A program made the translations under genes and the position numbers. The notes beneath the pieces are model-generated. The model did no database searches. It was not told where the DNA came from and saw only the letters and a program-made list of their open reading frames with translations. Shown here piece by piece: positions 32,400-33,834 of a stretch of DNA of 33,834 bases (positions within the stretch are counted from its first letter, which is position 1; each line of letters starts with the position of its first letter). The stretch spans positions 1 through 33,834 of the forward strand of contig NZ_MVHT01000076.1 of assembly GCF_002086275.1 (NCBI RefSeq). The letters are read 5' to 3'. This DNA comes from Mycobacterium intermedium (GTDB lineage: Bacteria > Actinomycetota > Actinomycetes > Mycobacteriales > Mycobacteriaceae).

Positions 32400-33502
32400 G
32401 CCGGCAGGCCCCCAGCATTGATCAGGTCGACGTCGACACCTACACCGTGCCGACCCCGCAGCCGGAGGCCGACGGCACCTTCCAATGGGATGCCACCACC
32501 GCCGTGGTGGTGCACATTCGTGCGGGACAGGCCAGCGGCCTGGGCTGGACCTACAGCTCGCCGGCGGCTGCAGCCGTGGTCGCCGAACAGTTGTCGAAGG
32601 TGGTGACCGGACGCAGTCCCGATGACATCAGCGGCACCTGGGAGGCAATGCGGCGCAGCTGTCGCAACTTCGGCACGCGCGGCCTGATCATGCAGGCCAT
32701 CAGCGCGGTGGACGTGGCACTCTGGGATCTCAAAGCGAGGCTGCGCGACGAATCGCTGTCCGCCCTGCTGGGCCAGACCCGTGACACGGTCCCGATCTAC
32801 GGCTCCGGTGGCTTCACCACACTCAGTGAGGCCGAACTTGGCGAACAAGTGGCCGCCTGGCGTGCTGATGGATGCACTGCAATGAAGATCAAGATCGCAC
32901 AGGACTGGGGGCGCCACATCGACCGCGATCTTGCGCGGGTGCGCCAGTTGCGTGACCTCGCGGGCGATGACGTGACCTTGATGGTCGACGCCAATGGTGG
33001 CTATACCGTCGGCCAGGCGCGGCGCGTCGGCGCAGCACTCGACGAGCTTGGTGTGGCCTGGTTCGAAGAACCGGTCAGCAGCGATGACCTCAAAGGGCTG
33101 GGCGTCCTCCGACTCTCGCTGAAGTGCGATGTCGCCGCCGGCGAGTACGTGTCCGACCTATACGAGGCACGTCATCTGGCTCCCGCGGTGGATTGCCTGC
33201 AGCTAGACGCCACTCGGTGCGGAGGTTTTACCGGTTGGCTGGCCGGCGCGGCGATCGCCTCGTCCCACAATCTGCAAGTCTCGGCGCATTGCGCGCCCGC
33301 ATTACACGCCCCGCTGGGGGCGGCCATCAGCAACCTCCGCCACATTGAATACTTCGTCGACCACGTCCGGCTGGAGCAACTTCTGTTCGACGGGGTGCCC
33401 CACGCGGCCAACGGGGCACTCACCCCGAACACCGACGGACCCGGCCACGGCCTAACTCTCGCCGCCGGGGCAGGCGAATATCGCAAGTCACGCGCTGCGT
33501 GA
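32396..33502 (+). CDS. Enolase-superfamily (mandelate racemase-type) enzyme
   Basis: 368 residues from ATG 32396, overlapping the GMC stop by four bases (ATGA). Metal ligands are D198 (MVDANGGY), E224 (WFEEPV) and E250 (AAGEY). Base residues are K164/K166 in MKIKI and the D271/H298 dyad (QLDATRCGG, VSAHC), the full mandelate-racemase-subgroup pattern. Such enzymes dehydrate or racemise sugar acids to 2-keto-3-deoxy acids. Following a GMC enzyme that would make an acid from a sugar, it could supply a 2-oxo acid to the TPP enzyme. The length is usual for the family. It is the last gene of the run; the tandem repeat starts 22 bases after its stop. Confidence 0.9.
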   Translation: MSRQAPSIDQVDVDTYTVPTPQPEADGTFQWDATTAVVVHIRAGQASGLGWTYSSPAAAAVVAEQLSKVVTGRSPDDISGTWEAMRRSCRNFGTRGLIMQAISAVDVALWDLKARLRDESLSALLGQTRDTVPIYGSGGFTTLSEAELGEQVAAWRADGCTAMKIKIAQDWGRHIDRDLARVRQLRDLAGDDVTLMVDANGGYTVGQARRVGAALDELGVAWFEEPVSSDDLKGLGVLRLSLKCDVAAGEYVSDLYEARHLAPAVDCLQLDATRCGGFTGWLAGAAIASSHNLQVSAHCAPALHAPLGAAISNLRHIEYFVDHVRLEQLLFDGVPHAANGALTPNTDGPGHGLTLAAGAGEYRKSRAA

Positions 33503-33524
33503 CAGTCGCCGAGCGCCCTCAGAA

Positions 33525-33757
33525 ACCCCGGTCGCCGACAGTGGGTCCTTTGGCCCCCCGACCGCCAGCGCGGGTGCAAAACCCACACACTCGACGAACA
33601 CCGAAAGGGCAAGCGCGCACACCCCGGTCGCCGACAGTGGGGCCTTCGGCCCCCCGACCACCAACACAGGTGCAAAACCCACACACTCGACCAACACCGA
33701 AAGAGCAAGCGCGCAACCCCGGTCGCCGACAGTGGGTCCTTTGGCCCCCCGACCGCC
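33525..33757. repeat. Tandem repeat, 95-96 bp units, two complete and one partial
   Basis: Unit 1 is 33525-33620 (96 bp), unit 2 is 33621-33715 (95 bp) and unit 3 is 33716-33757, truncated. Each begins ACCCCGGTCGCCGACAGTGG and carries a GGC-rich hairpin (GGGGCC-TTC-GGCCCC perfect in unit 2; one mismatch in units 1 and 3), then GTGCAAAACCCACACACTCGA. Units 1 and 2 differ at scattered positions, so they have drifted apart, while units 1 and 3 share the GGGTCCTTTGGCC version. There is no plausible gene. The array and the flanking bases make up the 305 gene-free bases of 33503-33807. Confidence 0.85.
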
Positions 33758-33777
33758 TGCGGTTTCAAGCCATCGAT

Positions 33778-33806
33778 GCAACACCTCTTTGAGTGAGGAG
33801 TGTTGT
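33778..33806 (+). promoter_or_regulatory. Imperfect dyad and Shine-Dalgarno before the partial gene
   Basis: CAACAC at 33778-33783 pairs with GTGTTG at 33800-33805, with CCTC/GAGG also able to pair inside and one bulged base. GAGGAG at 33795-33800 lies seven bases before the ATG at 33808. The dyad would hide the ribosome site, so it could regulate translation, or it could be the end of a mobile element. No function is shown. Confidence 0.35.
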
Positions 33807-33807
33807 G

Positions 33808-33834
33808 ATGCCCCATCGTGCGATTCAGCCTTCG
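33808..33834 (+). CDS. Start of an unidentified gene (partial)
   Basis: ATG at 33808 with GAGGAG seven bases upstream; nine codons (MPHRAIQPS) are visible before the window ends. The initiation signal is good. The fragment is too short to assign to a family. It might be a normal gene or a mobile-element gene, given the tandem repeat directly upstream. Confidence 0.5.

Noticed and set aside
33525..33757. CRISPR array
   Set aside because: The units are 95-96 bp, contiguous and nearly identical throughout, with no short repeat separated by unique spacers.

Overview
This is a 33.8 kb, GC-rich chromosomal segment of a mycobacterium, most likely a slow-growing non-tuberculous species. The evidence is a near-complete, reverse-oriented run of genes recognisable as the M. 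tuberculosis Rv0479c-Rv0457c neighbourhood. It includes hbhA (heparin-binding haemagglutinin with a Lys/Ala/Pro tail), a pcaA-type mycolic acid cyclopropane synthase, isocitrate lyase, ramB and lpdC. Coding density is very high, many genes overlap by 1-8 bases, and GTG starts are frequent. I saw no tRNA, rRNA, CRISPR array or complete insertion sequence.

Backbone, 1-19953. The order is: the end of an LmeA/DUF2993 protein; a minus-strand set of deoC, a secreted DUF2599 protein, a DUF2516 membrane protein, hbhA, an XRE regulator and a DUF445 membrane protein; then plus-strand TetR, UbiA-type prenyltransferase and pcaA. Next are minus-strand fadB2, icl and a FatA-like thioesterase, then plus-strand ramB and an AhpD-like protein. 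A minus-strand operon follows: aldehyde dehydrogenase, DUF779, two membrane proteins, lpdC and a small membrane protein. A plus-strand S9 peptidase closes the backbone. The core theme is fatty-acid and C2 metabolism: beta-oxidation (fadB2), the glyoxylate shunt (icl), its regulator (ramB, with candidate binding sites visible at both icl and ramB), dihydrolipoamide dehydrogenase and mycolate modification. Compared with M. tuberculosis, umaA is absent and a UbiA-family enzyme lies between the TetR gene and pcaA.

Accessory block, about 20042-33502. After the S9 peptidase the M. tuberculosis order is lost. A dense redox and carbohydrate cluster follows: GH15 glucoamylase-like enzyme, a polytopic membrane protein, a cytochrome b561/molybdopterin fusion and a four-cysteine small protein. 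A convergent minus-strand operon comes next (MarR, propeller-like lipoprotein, 93-aa protein). Then a plus-strand run encodes an SDR with a C-terminal hydrophobic tail, a 172-aa unknown, a pyruvate-oxidase-like TPP enzyme, a small membrane protein with an apparent frameshift, a gluconate-2-dehydrogenase subunit-3-like protein, a GMC flavoprotein and an enolase-superfamily dehydratase/racemase. The gene set suggests membrane-linked oxidation of sugars or sugar acids with electrons entering the respiratory chain. The substrate and the role of the Mo enzyme are unknown.

Right edge, 33503-33834. A tandem array of two complete 95-96 bp units and one partial unit lies here, then the first nine codons of another gene behind a good Shine-Dalgarno sequence. 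The array could be a VNTR-like locus and may mark a rearrangement boundary.
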